Shown: piece after piece, positions 1 to 9,357 of the stretch
Layout: every line of letters begins with the position of its first letter
How positions within the stretch are numbered: the stretch's first letter is position 1
Assembly (NCBI RefSeq): GCF_000186865.1
Contig: NW_008705567.1
Span: 1,501,457 to 1,565,456 of the forward strand
Source: Aureococcus anophagefferens
Lineage: Eukaryota > Sar > Pelagophyceae > Pelagomonadales > Pelagomonadaceae
Direction of reading: 5' to 3'
DNA length: 64,000 nucleotides
The notes under the pieces: generated by a model
Databases searched by the model: none
What the model saw: only the letters and a program-made list of their open reading frames with translations
What the model was told of the DNA's origin: nothing
Translations under genes and position numbers: made by a program

Positions 1-39
1 CCGCCGCGGTCGCCGCGCGCCGCCGCGCCGGCGCCCCGC

Positions 40-76
<37 letters not shown>

Positions 77-483
77 TGCGGACGCCCGGGCAGTCCGCGG
101 CCGACGTCCAGTCGGCCGCCGCGTGGCGCCACCGCGTCGCCGAGGCCCGGTCCATCACGGAGGCCGAGGCCGCCGAGGCGGCCCGCGAGCAGGAGCGGCT
201 CCTCGCCGCGTCGTCGCGCCGCTACCAGTTCACGCTCAAGGCCAAGGCGCGGCCGCCGCCGCCGCCGCGGCCCCCGGGCGGCCCGCCGCCGCCCCACTGG
301 CGCTCGCCGGACCCCTACGTCGTCCTCGACGTGCGCCGCGACGCGTCCCGCGCCGCGGCGCGCAAGGCCTGGCTCCGGCTCGCCCTCAAGTACCACCCGG
401 ACAAGTCCAAGTCCCACGGCACGCGCGACGCGTTCATCGCCGTCTCCAAGGCCTACCGCGCGCTCTCCGCGAGGCTCGACTGA
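1..483 (+). CDS. J-domain (DnaJ-like) protein, C-terminal part; 5' end outside window
   Basis: The frame is open from base 1 and ends with TGA at 481-483, so the start lies upstream. The first part is Pro/Ala-rich low complexity, followed by a charged helical stretch and a terminal J domain with the HPD motif at bases 394-402, in the context KYHPDKSKS. The motif lets J proteins stimulate an Hsp70 ATPase. The J domain sits at the extreme C-terminus and no Cys-rich or substrate domain is visible, so this is a type III (class C) J protein. The client and compartment cannot be told from this fragment. Confidence 0.8.
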
Positions 484-729
484 GGCGCCTAGCTCCCCCC
501 TTCCCCACTGTTAATCCCGGCGTTGTCTCTGGTGAGCGTGCGGCCGCGTGGCTTCTAGCCCTCGAATGTCAAGAACATGGTCAAGAACTTGAATTCATGT
601 TGCCGAACTCAACAAGCGGGTTTGAGGCGCTCGAACGCGAGCGGGCTGCCCGTCGGCGCCGGCGTCGCGCATCGCGCCGGCCGTGTCGCGGCGGCCGCCG
701 GACCGCGCGGTCCGCGCCCCGCCGGCGGC
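484..729. other. Short intergenic region before BBS2
   Basis: This 246-bp stretch separates two co-directional genes. It has lower GC around 500-620 than the flanking coding DNA. The frame that becomes BBS2 is open from 577, but the first Met matching BBS2 homologues is at 730, so the part before it is probably 5' UTR. No clear TATA box is seen. Confidence 0.5.
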
Positions 730-3218
730 ATGGAGTGCGTCTTCAAGATCAAGCTGAAGCGGCAGTTCGAGGCGCGGCTCTGCGTCGTCGGCTGCTTCGA
801 CGGCCACCAGCCCGCCGTGGCCTGCGCGACGGGGAGCTGCGGCCAGGTGCTGCTCTACTACCCCCACGAGCAGGGCGAGCACGGGGGCAGCGACCCGGAG
901 ATGAAGGCGCTGAACTTCAACAAGGCGCTGACGTCGCTGGGCTGCGGGCCGCTGAACGCGTCGCTCACGGCGCGCGAGGTCATCGCGCTGCGGGGCGGCG
1001 ACCCGGAGGAGGCGGCGAAGCACGGCCGGGACCCGGACGCGAAGCGCGACGTGCTTTTGGTGGGCATGTCGTCGGCGCTTTTGGTCTACGACGTGGAGAT
1101 GAACAGCGACGTCTTCTACAAGGAGGTGCAGGACGGCGTCAACTGCATGTGCTTCGGCACGCTCCGCGGCGTCGAGGAGCCGCTGGTCATCGTCGGCGGC
1201 AACTGCAGCGTGCTGGGCTTCGACTGGCGCGGCGCCGAGGAGTTCTGGACCGTCACGGGCGACAACGTGCGCGCCGTCGCGGCCGCGCGGCCCGGCGACG
1301 GCGAGCCGGGGTCGGAGCTGCTCGTGGGCTCCGACGACTACGAGATCCGCGTCTTCCAGCACGAGGAGGCGGTGACGGAGGCGACGGAGGCCGACCGGGT
1401 CGTCGCGCTCGCGGGCCTCGACGGCGGGCGCTTCGCGTTCGGCCTCGCCAACGGCACGATCGGCGTCTACCGGGGCGCGGAGCGCAAGTGGCGCGTCAAG
1501 TCGAAGCACGCGCTCGTGGCCCTCGCGGCCCACGACGTCACGGGCGACGGCGCCTTCGAGATCATCGCGGGCTGGAGCACGGGCGCGCTGACGGTGCGCG
1601 TCGCGAGCAACGGGTCCGTCATCTACCGCGACGGCTTCAAGGCGTCCGTCGCGGCCGTGCTCTGGGCCGATTTGCGCATGAGCGGCGCGCCCCAGGTCGT
1701 CGGCGTGTCCGTGGACGGCGAGCTGCGGGGCTACGTCGCGGTGGACGCGACGCAGGTCGGCCGCGACGACGAGGAGCGCGCGGCGCGCGAGCAGCTCGGC
1801 GCGCTGCAGGCGCGGAAGCGCGAGCTGCTGCTGGAGCTGCGGTCCCTCGAGGACACGATCCGCCACGCGTCGGGCGACGGCGGCGCGAACGCGGGCGTCA
1901 TCCCCCAGGACACGCGCATCTCCATGGACATCGCGACGAACAGGGCGGGACAAGGGTGATTCAACGTCGCTTCAACGTGGGTGTTCCGCGCGCGCGCGTT
2001 TCGGAAACAGCATCCACGCTTCGAGACCGTTCCGAGAGCTGATCGCTCGTCCAAAAATCAGCCGAAACGAGCGGAAAACGACCGAGAAAGGAGCCTTTGA
2101 AGTTGGGAATTTCGCACTCTTGTCCTGCCCAGGCGACGAACCGCGACAAGTCGTCCTTCGAGTTCGTCTTCGCGACGACGAACGGCACCTTCGTGTCCTC
2201 CGTCGTCGTCCTCGACACGGACGGCGGCCTCTTCGACGGGGAGACGCTCGTGGCCATGCCCGCGCACCCGACGTCGTCGTGCGCGCTCGCGCTCTTCCCG
2301 CGGAAGAACTTCCCCGCGAACCTGAAGATCCAGATCCACGTCGGGTCGCGGCCGAGCTCGAAGGAGCTCCACGTCTTCGAGGTCGACTACGAGCTGCCCA
2401 AGTTCTGCTGCTTCCTCCGCGTCGAGGACCCGCGGCACGCGCCGCAGCCGACGAGCTACGTGCAGTTCTCGCTGCCCGTGACGCTGCCGCCCCTCGCGGA
2501 GTGGATCGAGAAGTCCTTCGTGAACATGGAGGCCGTCAAGTTCACGGGCGACTCCATCCAGGTCTACTACGTGAGCATACGGCGCCCGCCGGGCGCGGGC
2601 GCGCCGGGCGCGGCGCCCGGCGCGCCCGGCGGCGACGGTGACGCGGGCGCGCCCAAGCCCCTCTGGTTCGAGGCGCGCCAGGTCGGCGGCCAGGTCAACT
2701 GCAAGGTCTCGACGAACGAGATGGCGACGGCCGCGGAGGTCGTCCAGGACCTCGCGGCGTTCGTCGACGCGCGCGAGCTCGAGTCGGTGGCCGACTTCCC
2801 CGCGGAGATGACCGCGCTCGAGGACATCCTGAGCCGCGTCGCCAAGTTCAACGCCATCCGCATCCGGCTGACGGCGGACATGGCCGACGGGTCCGCGCGC
2901 ATCAAGGCGCTCGTGCTCAAGGCCGAGGACGCGCGGCTCATGGCCGACATGCCGCTCATGAAGCGGCACTACGCGGAGCTCTTCGCGCTGAACAACGAGC
3001 TCATCGCCGAGTACAACAAGCGCGCGAACAACCACGAGGCGCTCCTCGCGGCGCTCAAGGACGTGAACCAGATCATCCAGAAGGCGTCGAACCTCCGCGC
3101 CGGCGCCGCGAAGAGCCGCGTCGTCGCGGAGGCGCGCGCGGCCATCAAGACCAACGCCATCGACTCCCTCTACCAGATCGTCTGCGAGGGCCGCTCCAAG
3201 GTCAGCCCCGCCCAGTGA
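730..3218 (+). CDS. BBS2: BBSome subunit BBS2 (Bardet-Biedl syndrome 2 protein)
   Basis: Exons are 730-1932 and 2133-3218, giving 762 residues (human BBS2 has about 720). The N-terminal beta-propeller carries family-typical stretches such as FWTVTGDNV, ELLVGSDDYEIRVF and LANGTIGVY. A helical linker follows (LLLELRSLEDTIR), and the C-terminal platform carries MADGSARIKALVLKAEDARLMADM, here quoted in part as KAEDARLMADM. BBS2 is a core subunit of the BBSome, which moves membrane proteins in cilia. The start at 730 is chosen because MECVFKIKLKRQF aligns with the family N-terminus. The single intron is an introner element, and splicing it restores the frame exactly. A BBSome gene suggests a flagellated or formerly flagellated lineage. 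Confidence 0.95.
1942..2132 (+). mobile_element. Introner element (191 bp) forming the BBS2 intron
   Basis: The ends are inverted repeats: the left end reads AGGGCGGGACAAG and the right end TTGTCCTGCCCAG. The 9-bp sequence GCGACGAAC occurs directly before (1933-1941) and directly after (2133-2141) the element. The intron runs 1933-2132, exactly 200 bp, with a GC donor supplied by the first target copy and the AG acceptor at the element end. Removing it rejoins the pre-insertion reading frame (MDI-ATNRDK). About 90% of the interior matches the elements at 24001 and 43934. No transposase is encoded, so the copy is non-autonomous. Confidence 0.93.
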
Positions 3219-3391
3219 GGCGGGGGTCTAAGGTCCTCGCGCGGCGCGCGCGGGCCGTCTCGCTGGATTTTCAATTCTCAAGCCTTGTGGCAAATCTCTG
3301 CCCGCCGCGCGCCGCGCGAGCACGCAGCCAGAGTTCGCGTCGGCGGAGGCGCCGCCGTTCGACGTTCGCGTCCTCGACGCGCGCCGGCACC

Positions 3392-5090
3392 ATGGCCGGG
3401 GCCCCGCGGCACGGCGTGGGCGACATCGTCGAGGTCCTGGACAGCAGCAGCGGCTGGGTGCCCGCGCGCGTGCTCAGCGTCAACGCCAACGGGTCCTACG
3501 ACGTGAGCGTGCGCCTCGAGGACACGATCCACCTCGGGGACGTGGCCGCGGTCCTGAGCCTCATGTGCAGCGGGTCCCAGTCCGCCAAGGCGTCGGCCGC
3601 GCTCCAGTTCTACACGAGCGAGAGCACGGGCGACCTCACGTTCGCGGGGCTCCGGGCCTACCTCACGTCGGTCTTCAAGGTCATCTTCGAGGCGCAGCCC
3701 GAGCGCCAGTACGCCTACTCGCGGGGCAAGGGCGAGCTGCTGAGCCCGAAGCGCATGGGCGACGCGACGGCGCGCCGCGCGTTCGGCGACCACGGCCTCG
3801 ACCTCGCCGAGGAGCTGGACCTGGAGCAGTTCAAGCGCTGGTACGCCTACCACCTCGACGGCGGCAAGGACGCCGACGACGGCGAGACCGTGGGCACCGT
3901 GGAGCGCGTCCTCGACGAGGACGAGGGCGAGTGGACGGCGGGAGGGCTCGCGACGCGCGCGCTCGCGGGCGTGGACCTCGACGAGGCCTTCGAGCGCCTG
4001 AGCCGCTGGGCCGACGCGCGGGGCCGCGTGAGCCGCGGCGCCTTCGGGGCGGCGCTGGCGGACCTGGCGCACGCGGGCGACGGGTCCGCGAGCCTCGGGG
4101 CCGCGGCGTCCGTGCTCTTCGACGCGTTCGACGTCGACGGCGACGGCACGATCGACTTCGCGGAGCTCGGCGCGGGGCTCTCGGTGCTCTGCGGCGGCGA
4201 CCGCGAGAACAAGGTGCGGTCGACGTTCCGCCTCTTCGACCTCGACGGCGACGGGACCATCGCGTTCGAGGAGATGGCGCGCTACCTCCTCGCGGTCTTC
4301 CGCGTCGCCTTCGCCAAGGACGACACGCTCGCGGAGCGCGTCGGCGCGTCGCCGGAGGCGCTGGCGGAGGCGACGGCGGCGGCGGCCTTCCAGGACTGCG
4401 ACCTCGACGGCGACGGCAAGCTCGACTACGCGGAGTTCCGCCGGTGGTACCACGGCCAGCAGGGCTGGGCGGCCGTCGACTTCGACGCGCTCGTCACGGA
4501 GAAGGACGCCGTGCGCGAGCTCTCCACGGCGCTGCGGGGCCTCGACGCGACGAGCGTCTTCGACCGCCTCGGCTACTTCGCGGACGGCGACGGCAACCAC
4601 ACGCGGCAGCGGTTCTTCGCGGCGTTCGAGGCGCTCTTCGAGCCCCAGGTCGACGCGGCGGGCGACGCGGCGCTGCGGGCCGTGCTCGACAAGGCCTTCG
4701 ACGCCTTCGACGCGGACCACGACGGCGTCGTCGACGCCGCGGAGCTCGCGGCGGGCCTCGGCGCGCTCTGCGGCGGGTCGCGCGTCGACAAGATCCGGCT
4801 GACCTTCGACCTCTTCGACCGCGACCGCGACGGCTACCTCGACGAGTTCGAGATCCGGGCGTACCTCGCGTCGGTCTACAAGGTGTCGACGCACGACCTC
4901 GTGAACAACGACACGGGCGAGCCCGTGTCCGCGGACGAGCTCGCGGCCGCGACGGCCGCTGCGATCCTCGAGGAGGCCGACTCCGACGGCGACGGCCGCG
5001 TGAGCTTCGACGAGTTCGCGCGCTGGGTGAGCTCGGAGCACGTCGAGGAGCTCCCGGGCGAGGAGGAGACGGAGGACGACGACTCGTACT

Positions 5091-5124
<34 letters not shown>

Positions 5125-5770
5125 CCCGCCCGTCGCGTCGCGCGCGCCCGCGGCGCCGCCGGGCCCGCCGGCGTCCCAGGCCGTCGCCGTCGCCGAGCTC
5201 CGCGACGCGCGGCGCCTGCTGAACCTGGACCACTTCTCGCTCGACGAGCTCGTCGAGGTCGTCGTCGAGTGCGCGCCGCGGGGCACCGTGTCCGGCGAGG
5301 CCTTCAGCAAGGTCGCGCGGCGCCTCGCGACGCTGGGGGGCAACTGCCGCGACGACGCCGACGACCGCGCCGACGCCGCGCGCCTCGCGGACCGCGTCTA
5401 CCGCTGCTTCGACGTCGGCGACGCGGACGACGTCGACTTTGTGGAGCTCGCGTCGGGGCTGAGCGTGCTGTCGCCCGCGGCCATGGACGAGAAGATCGAG
5501 GCGGCCTTCGCGCTCTACGACGTCGCCAAGGGCACCGTCAGCTTCGACGAGCTCCGCCTCTACCTCCTCTCCATCTACCGCGTCCTCATGGCCTGCTCCA
5601 ACGACCTCCACGGCAAGATGGCCAAGGCCGGCGGGCCCGAGCAGCTCGCCCACGCGACGGCGAAGCAGTGCTTCGCCGACTACAACTTCCGGAGCGACGC
5701 CAAGATCGACTGCGCGGCCTTCAAGAACTTCATCATCCAGGGCATCGCGCGGCCCTACGAGCTGCCCTGA
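3392..5770 (+). CDS. Multi-EF-hand calcium-binding protein with N-terminal Tudor/Agenet-like domain
   Basis: This intronless gene encodes 792 residues starting at the Met in ACCATGG context at 3392. Residues about 5-45 (VGDIVEVLDSSSGWVPARVL) look like a small Tudor/Agenet barrel. At least six canonical EF-hand loops follow, including DVDGDGTID, DLDGDGTIA, DLDGDGKLD, DADHDGVVD, DRDRDGYLD and DSDGDGRVS. They are arranged in repeated modules of about 150-190 residues, each holding a phrase like LCGGxRxxKxRxTFxLFD as in calcineurin B/NCS proteins. The last module has lost its acidic loop residues. A poly-Asp tract (bases 5091-5121) separates the last two modules. The likely role is Ca2+ sensing or buffering; partners are unknown. 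Confidence 0.85.
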
Positions 5771-5842
5771 GGCCGCACCTCGCCGCCCGGGCGCGCCCGC
5801 AACCCCATCCCCCGACCACCCCGCGGCCACCAACGCCCCGGC

Positions 5843-6838
5843 TTAATACCAGTCTGGAGGCTCCTGCGCGGGCTCGTGGAACCAGCCGGCGGCCGCGACG
5901 CGCGCGCCCGCCTCCGTGGGCAGGACCTCGTGCGGCGACGCCACGGTGTCGAAGAGCACGAGCGTGCCCGCCCGCGTCGCCACGTCGACGACGTACTGGT
6001 CCGGGTCGTCGACGCACTCGACGGAGCGGTAGCCGGCCTCCGGCGTCATCGCGCCGAGCGCCGCGTGGAACGCGTCGGCGTCCAGCTCCGCGCGGCCGCC
6101 GCACGCGGCGGTCCACGCCGGCGACGCGCCGGAGAAGGGCTCCGACACGTAGCGCCGCTCGCGCCCGTCGACGACGTAGAGGCCGTAGCGCGCGTCGTCG
6201 CCGTCCCTCACGTAGGCGTCGAGGAAGACGGGGCGATTGCGCGGGAGCCAGCCGACCTGGACGTCGCCCTCGTGCGCGCCGACGTCTCCGGCGCTCTCGC
6301 GGCACCAGGCGCGGAGCTCGCCGCCGCGCTTCGCCTGTTGCAGGTAGACGAGCCAGGACACGGACCGCCGGGAGTCGTGGAGGAAGCCCGCCTCGCCCTT
6401 GCAGGCCTCGTGGCGCTCGTCCATGTGGCGCCCGAGGAACGCGCCCGGCGCGTGGATGGAATAGTACTGCTCCTCCAGCGTCAGCGGGCCCGGCGACCGC
6501 TCGGAAAGCGCGGCGCGCAGCCCCTCGAGGAGCCCGTCGAGCTCCGCGCGCGCGTGCACGTCGCCGCCGACGCTCGGGCCGAGCGTGCGGACCGCGCGGT
6601 CCTGCGCGCCGTAGCGCGACGCCGCCGCGGCCGTGTTGGACACGCCGGACTTCGAGAAGGCGCCCGCCTCCTGGAGCGCGAGCGCGTCGTCGCGCAGCGC
6701 GCGCGCGAGCCGCGGCTCGAGCCAGTCGTCCAGCACGTAGATGCCGCCGGATTTGATCGTCTTCGACGCAGCGCGCGCGTCGAAGGCCAGCGCGCGCGCC
6801 GAAGCTATGGAGCAGGCGAGCAGCCATGCTGCTTTCAT
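5843..6838 (-). CDS. Secreted/ER 2-oxoglutarate-Fe(II) oxygenase, prolyl-4-hydroxylase-like
   Basis: The product has 331 residues. The N-terminus (MKAAWLLACSIASARALA) is a signal peptide. The double-stranded beta-helix iron triad appears as HMD in GRHMDERHE (about residue 138) and a distal His in VASPHEVLPTE, with the following Arg in GARVAAAGW fitting 2OG binding. The C-terminus resembles prolyl-4-hydroxylase and leprecan-like oxygenases (LVLFDTVASPHEV). Substrate is not predictable. The gene is divergent from the gene at 7111 and convergent with the EF-hand gene, with about 72 bp between their stops. Confidence 0.8.
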   Translation of the reverse strand: MKAAWLLACSIASARALAFDARAASKTIKSGGIYVLDDWLEPRLARALRDDALALQEAGAFSKSGVSNTAAAASRYGAQDRAVRTLGPSVGGDVHARAELDGLLEGLRAALSERSPGPLTLEEQYYSIHAPGAFLGRHMDERHEACKGEAGFLHDSRRSVSWLVYLQQAKRGGELRAWCRESAGDVGAHEGDVQVGWLPRNRPVFLDAYVRDGDDARYGLYVVDGRERRYVSEPFSGASPAWTAACGGRAELDADAFHAALGAMTPEAGYRSVECVDDPDQYVVDVATRAGTLVLFDTVASPHEVLPTEAGARVAAAGWFHEPAQEPPDWY

Positions 6839-7110
6839 CGCAATTCCTCGAGCACAGAGAGATTACGGGCGCTCATCAGACGCGCGCACATACCATACTA
6901 GTATGCGATGCGCACACTCGCGCGCGCCGCGATCGCCGCGAGCGCGTCGCCGCCGGGTGTCCATCGGCATGGCAAGTACTCATCACCAAGGTCTTGTTAG
7001 AGAACGGCAAGCATGACATTGATTTGGCCAATTGGCAGCCCGGCGCCGTCACAGAGAGCACACGAAGTCTGTCATTTCTGGCAGCTCCGCACCGGCGCGC
7101 TGGCGGCAGC
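6839..7110. promoter_or_regulatory. Divergent promoter region
   Basis: This 272-bp stretch separates the start codons of two divergent genes (6838 on the minus strand and 7111 on the plus strand), so it must hold both promoters. It is less GC-rich than its flanks and contains ATACCATACTAGTATG at about 6891-6906, which is partly palindromic. No consensus TATA box is obvious in either direction. Confidence 0.4.
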
Positions 7111-8238
7111 ATGGAGGACTGGAAGCGGCGGTGGATCCTGCGGCGGCGGCAGCTCGGCTGGATGCGCGTCATCCAACCGACGCGCTGGGATTGGATCCGC
7201 GTCTATCTCTGCGTGGTCCCGCAGTGCGCCGCGACCATGCTCTGCGTCGCCCTCGCCTACGCGCTGCGGCAGAAATTGCGGTGCCACGGCCCCGCGAGCG
7301 TCCTCATGCGCCTCGCCATCGCGTGCATGCCCGACGACAGCAGCGCCGGCGTCGTCTACGGCAAGCGGCAGGGCTGCCTCCTCGACGGCGAGTCGGGCGT
7401 GACGCAGATGATGCGCGTGGGCCTCATGATCGCCAACTACTTCGGGGACCGCGTGACGAAGACGAGCGACGCCCACGCCGTCATCGTCACGAACGGCCTG
7501 CGGGACCGGCTCGTGTCGACGATGTTCGCGCTGAAACACGCGGCGCGGACGAGGGACGAGCGGACGGGCAACGTGACCATGTACTGGGTCAACTGGGGCG
7601 AAGACGGCTACCCCGTCGACGCCTACCTGGACACGGCGAAGCTCGCGGAGGACGGCCTCACGGTCGTCCAGGTCGACCACCCCTACGACTTCAAGATCCC
7701 GGGCCACGGGTCGCTCAAGTTCGCGCTGCTGGGGCTGGAGGTGCTGGACCTCGCGACGCGCCTCGACGGGCGGCCGGACTGGTCCTTCTTCATGACGAAC
7801 CCGCAGGAGGAGGACCCGGTCTCCGACGGCGACGACTTCTTCCACATCAACCTGAAGCCCGTCGTGCCGTACCTGACGGACGTCGGGCCGGCGGCCTGCG
7901 ACGCCAAGTTCACGACGGGCGAGCTCCTCACGCGCAACTACGGCGCGGACCTCGCCGTGACGCACGCCGCCGCCGAGCGGCCCGAGTGGCGGATCGTCTA
8001 CGACCCGAAGAGCGAGGGGCCCCTCCGCGTCGACGACGGCGCGCGCGCGATCACGCAGCAGCGCACGGACGACCTCCACGCGGACTCGCTCGCGAACCTG
8101 CGCTGCCTCGTCCAGTTCCGGACGCTCTACGTCGGCACGGCGAGCTCCTTCTGCGACGTCGTCCTCGCCTACAACATGGCCCTCCGGCGGCGCGACGCGG
8201 CCGCGCCGCGCCTGCGGATCGCGTGCTGCGCCGACTAA
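7111..8238 (+). CDS. Type II membrane protein, possible glycosyltransferase
   Basis: The product has 375 residues from ATG 7111. A short basic cytosolic tail (MEDWKRRWILRRRQ) is followed by one membrane segment at about residues 30-55, then a lumenal domain. That topology is typical of Golgi glycosyltransferases. The C-terminal motif YVGTASSFCDVVLAYNMA resembles the donor-binding end of fucosyltransferase-like folds, but I do not recognise the family securely. The gene ends with TAA at 8236-8238, overlapping the stop codon of the convergent methyltransferase gene. An upstream in-frame extension to 6826 exists but starts inside the divergent promoter. Confidence 0.55.
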   Translation: MEDWKRRWILRRRQLGWMRVIQPTRWDWIRVYLCVVPQCAATMLCVALAYALRQKLRCHGPASVLMRLAIACMPDDSSAGVVYGKRQGCLLDGESGVTQMMRVGLMIANYFGDRVTKTSDAHAVIVTNGLRDRLVSTMFALKHAARTRDERTGNVTMYWVNWGEDGYPVDAYLDTAKLAEDGLTVVQVDHPYDFKIPGHGSLKFALLGLEVLDLATRLDGRPDWSFFMTNPQEEDPVSDGDDFFHINLKPVVPYLTDVGPAACDAKFTTGELLTRNYGADLAVTHAAAERPEWRIVYDPKSEGPLRVDDGARAITQQRTDDLHADSLANLRCLVQFRTLYVGTASSFCDVVLAYNMALRRRDAAAPRLRIACCAD

Positions 8239-9278
8239 CGGGGCGGTGTGATCACGCGGAGGGCGGCCTGCTCGGCCGTGTGCGCGTCCGCCTTGCGCGG
8301 CGGCAGCGTCGGGGCCGCGCCCTTGCAGAGCCACTCGTAGCGGAACGCGGGGTGCCGGCGTTCGAAGTCGCGGAGCGCTCTCCACTCGCCGCCGTCGACC
8401 CACTCGCCGCCGTAATTCATGAGCTCGTCGAAGACGACGATGCTACCGGGCCGCAGCCGCGGCGCGAGGCGCTCGAGCACGAAGATCGCCGACGAGTACA
8501 AATCCGAGTCGACGTGGACGAGGCGGACCGGCCCGGGGTGCTTTTCCAAAAACGGCGGCAGCGTGTCCTCGAACCAGCCCTTGACGAGCGTCACGTTGTC
8601 CGGCACGGGCGGCAGCCGGCCGGAGACGTCGAATGTTTCCTTCGACGCGCCGCCCGCGGCCCAGTCCTCGGGCAGCCCCTCGAAGCTGTCGAAGCCGAAG
8701 ACCTCCGCGCGCGGGAACCGCCGCGCGACGTGCGACACGGTCTCGCCGCTGAAGACGCCGAACTCGAGCAGGAGGCCGTCGTCGGCGGAGACGTCGTCGA
8801 GCGCGGCGACGAGCACGTTCGAGAGCGGCCACGGCGGGAAGCGGTCGGCGCACGTCGGCGCCGCCGCGAGCCGCTCGACGTGCGGCAGCTCCGCAGCGAG
8901 GCGCCAGCGGTCCAGGAGGTGCCAGCGCGCGCGGCGCAAGACGACCTCGAGGACACGCGCCGCGACGTGGGGCCGCGGCGCCGCGACGGGCGGCGCGGGC
9001 GGCGGAGGCGCGGCGTCGAGCGTCGCCGCGGCGTCGCTCGACGCCTTCGCCTCCGTCGGCGCGGCGTCGACGCGGTCGAGGAGGTCGAAGGTCGTCCAAC
9101 CGACCAACGGCGCGGCGATCTCGAGGCGGAACTTGCAGGCCTTGGACAGCGTCGCGTGCGCGGCGCCGTGGACGGTCGTGCCCTGCGGCAGGTGGCCGAC
9201 CTTGGCGCTGTCGAGCTCGACGCCGGACCGCACGATGCAGCCCTTCTTTGCGCGCACCGTGTAGGCGTGGTGCAGCAT
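8235..9278 (-). CDS. TylF/macrocin-type O-methyltransferase with N-terminal SH3-like domain
   Basis: The product has 347 residues. Residues about 8-65 look like a bacterial-type SH3 module (VRSGVELDSAKVGHLPQGT). After an Ala/Pro linker, the SAM-dependent methyltransferase core shows LLLEFGVFSGETV (SAM motif I), FGFDSFEGLPEDW and VHVDSDLYSS, all typical of the TylF family (Pfam Methyltransf TylF) that methylates sugar hydroxyls. C-terminal VVFDELMNYGGEW fits the same family. The natural acceptor is unknown. Its stop codon TAG shares bases with the TAA of the convergent gene. Confidence 0.85.
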   Translation of the reverse strand: MLHHAYTVRAKKGCIVRSGVELDSAKVGHLPQGTTVHGAAHATLSKACKFRLEIAAPLVGWTTFDLLDRVDAAPTEAKASSDAAATLDAAPPPPAPPVAAPRPHVAARVLEVVLRRARWHLLDRWRLAAELPHVERLAAAPTCADRFPPWPLSNVLVAALDDVSADDGLLLEFGVFSGETVSHVARRFPRAEVFGFDSFEGLPEDWAAGGASKETFDVSGRLPPVPDNVTLVKGWFEDTLPPFLEKHPGPVRLVHVDSDLYSSAIFVLERLAPRLRPGSIVVFDELMNYGGEWVDGGEWRALRDFERRHPAFRYEWLCKGAAPTLPPRKADAHTAEQAALRVITPPR

Positions 9279-9357
9279 GTTCAGGGGCGCTCACTCCGCA
9301 AGCGCCCTGCTAGCAGCAGCCCATGCCGCTTTATTTACTTCAAGAACCACATCAACG

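Noticed and set aside
1961..2257. Small ORFs inside the introner elements (also at 24021 and 44007) as encoded proteins
   Set aside because: They run into host exons, differ between copies and have no domain. The elements are non-coding and non-autonomous.
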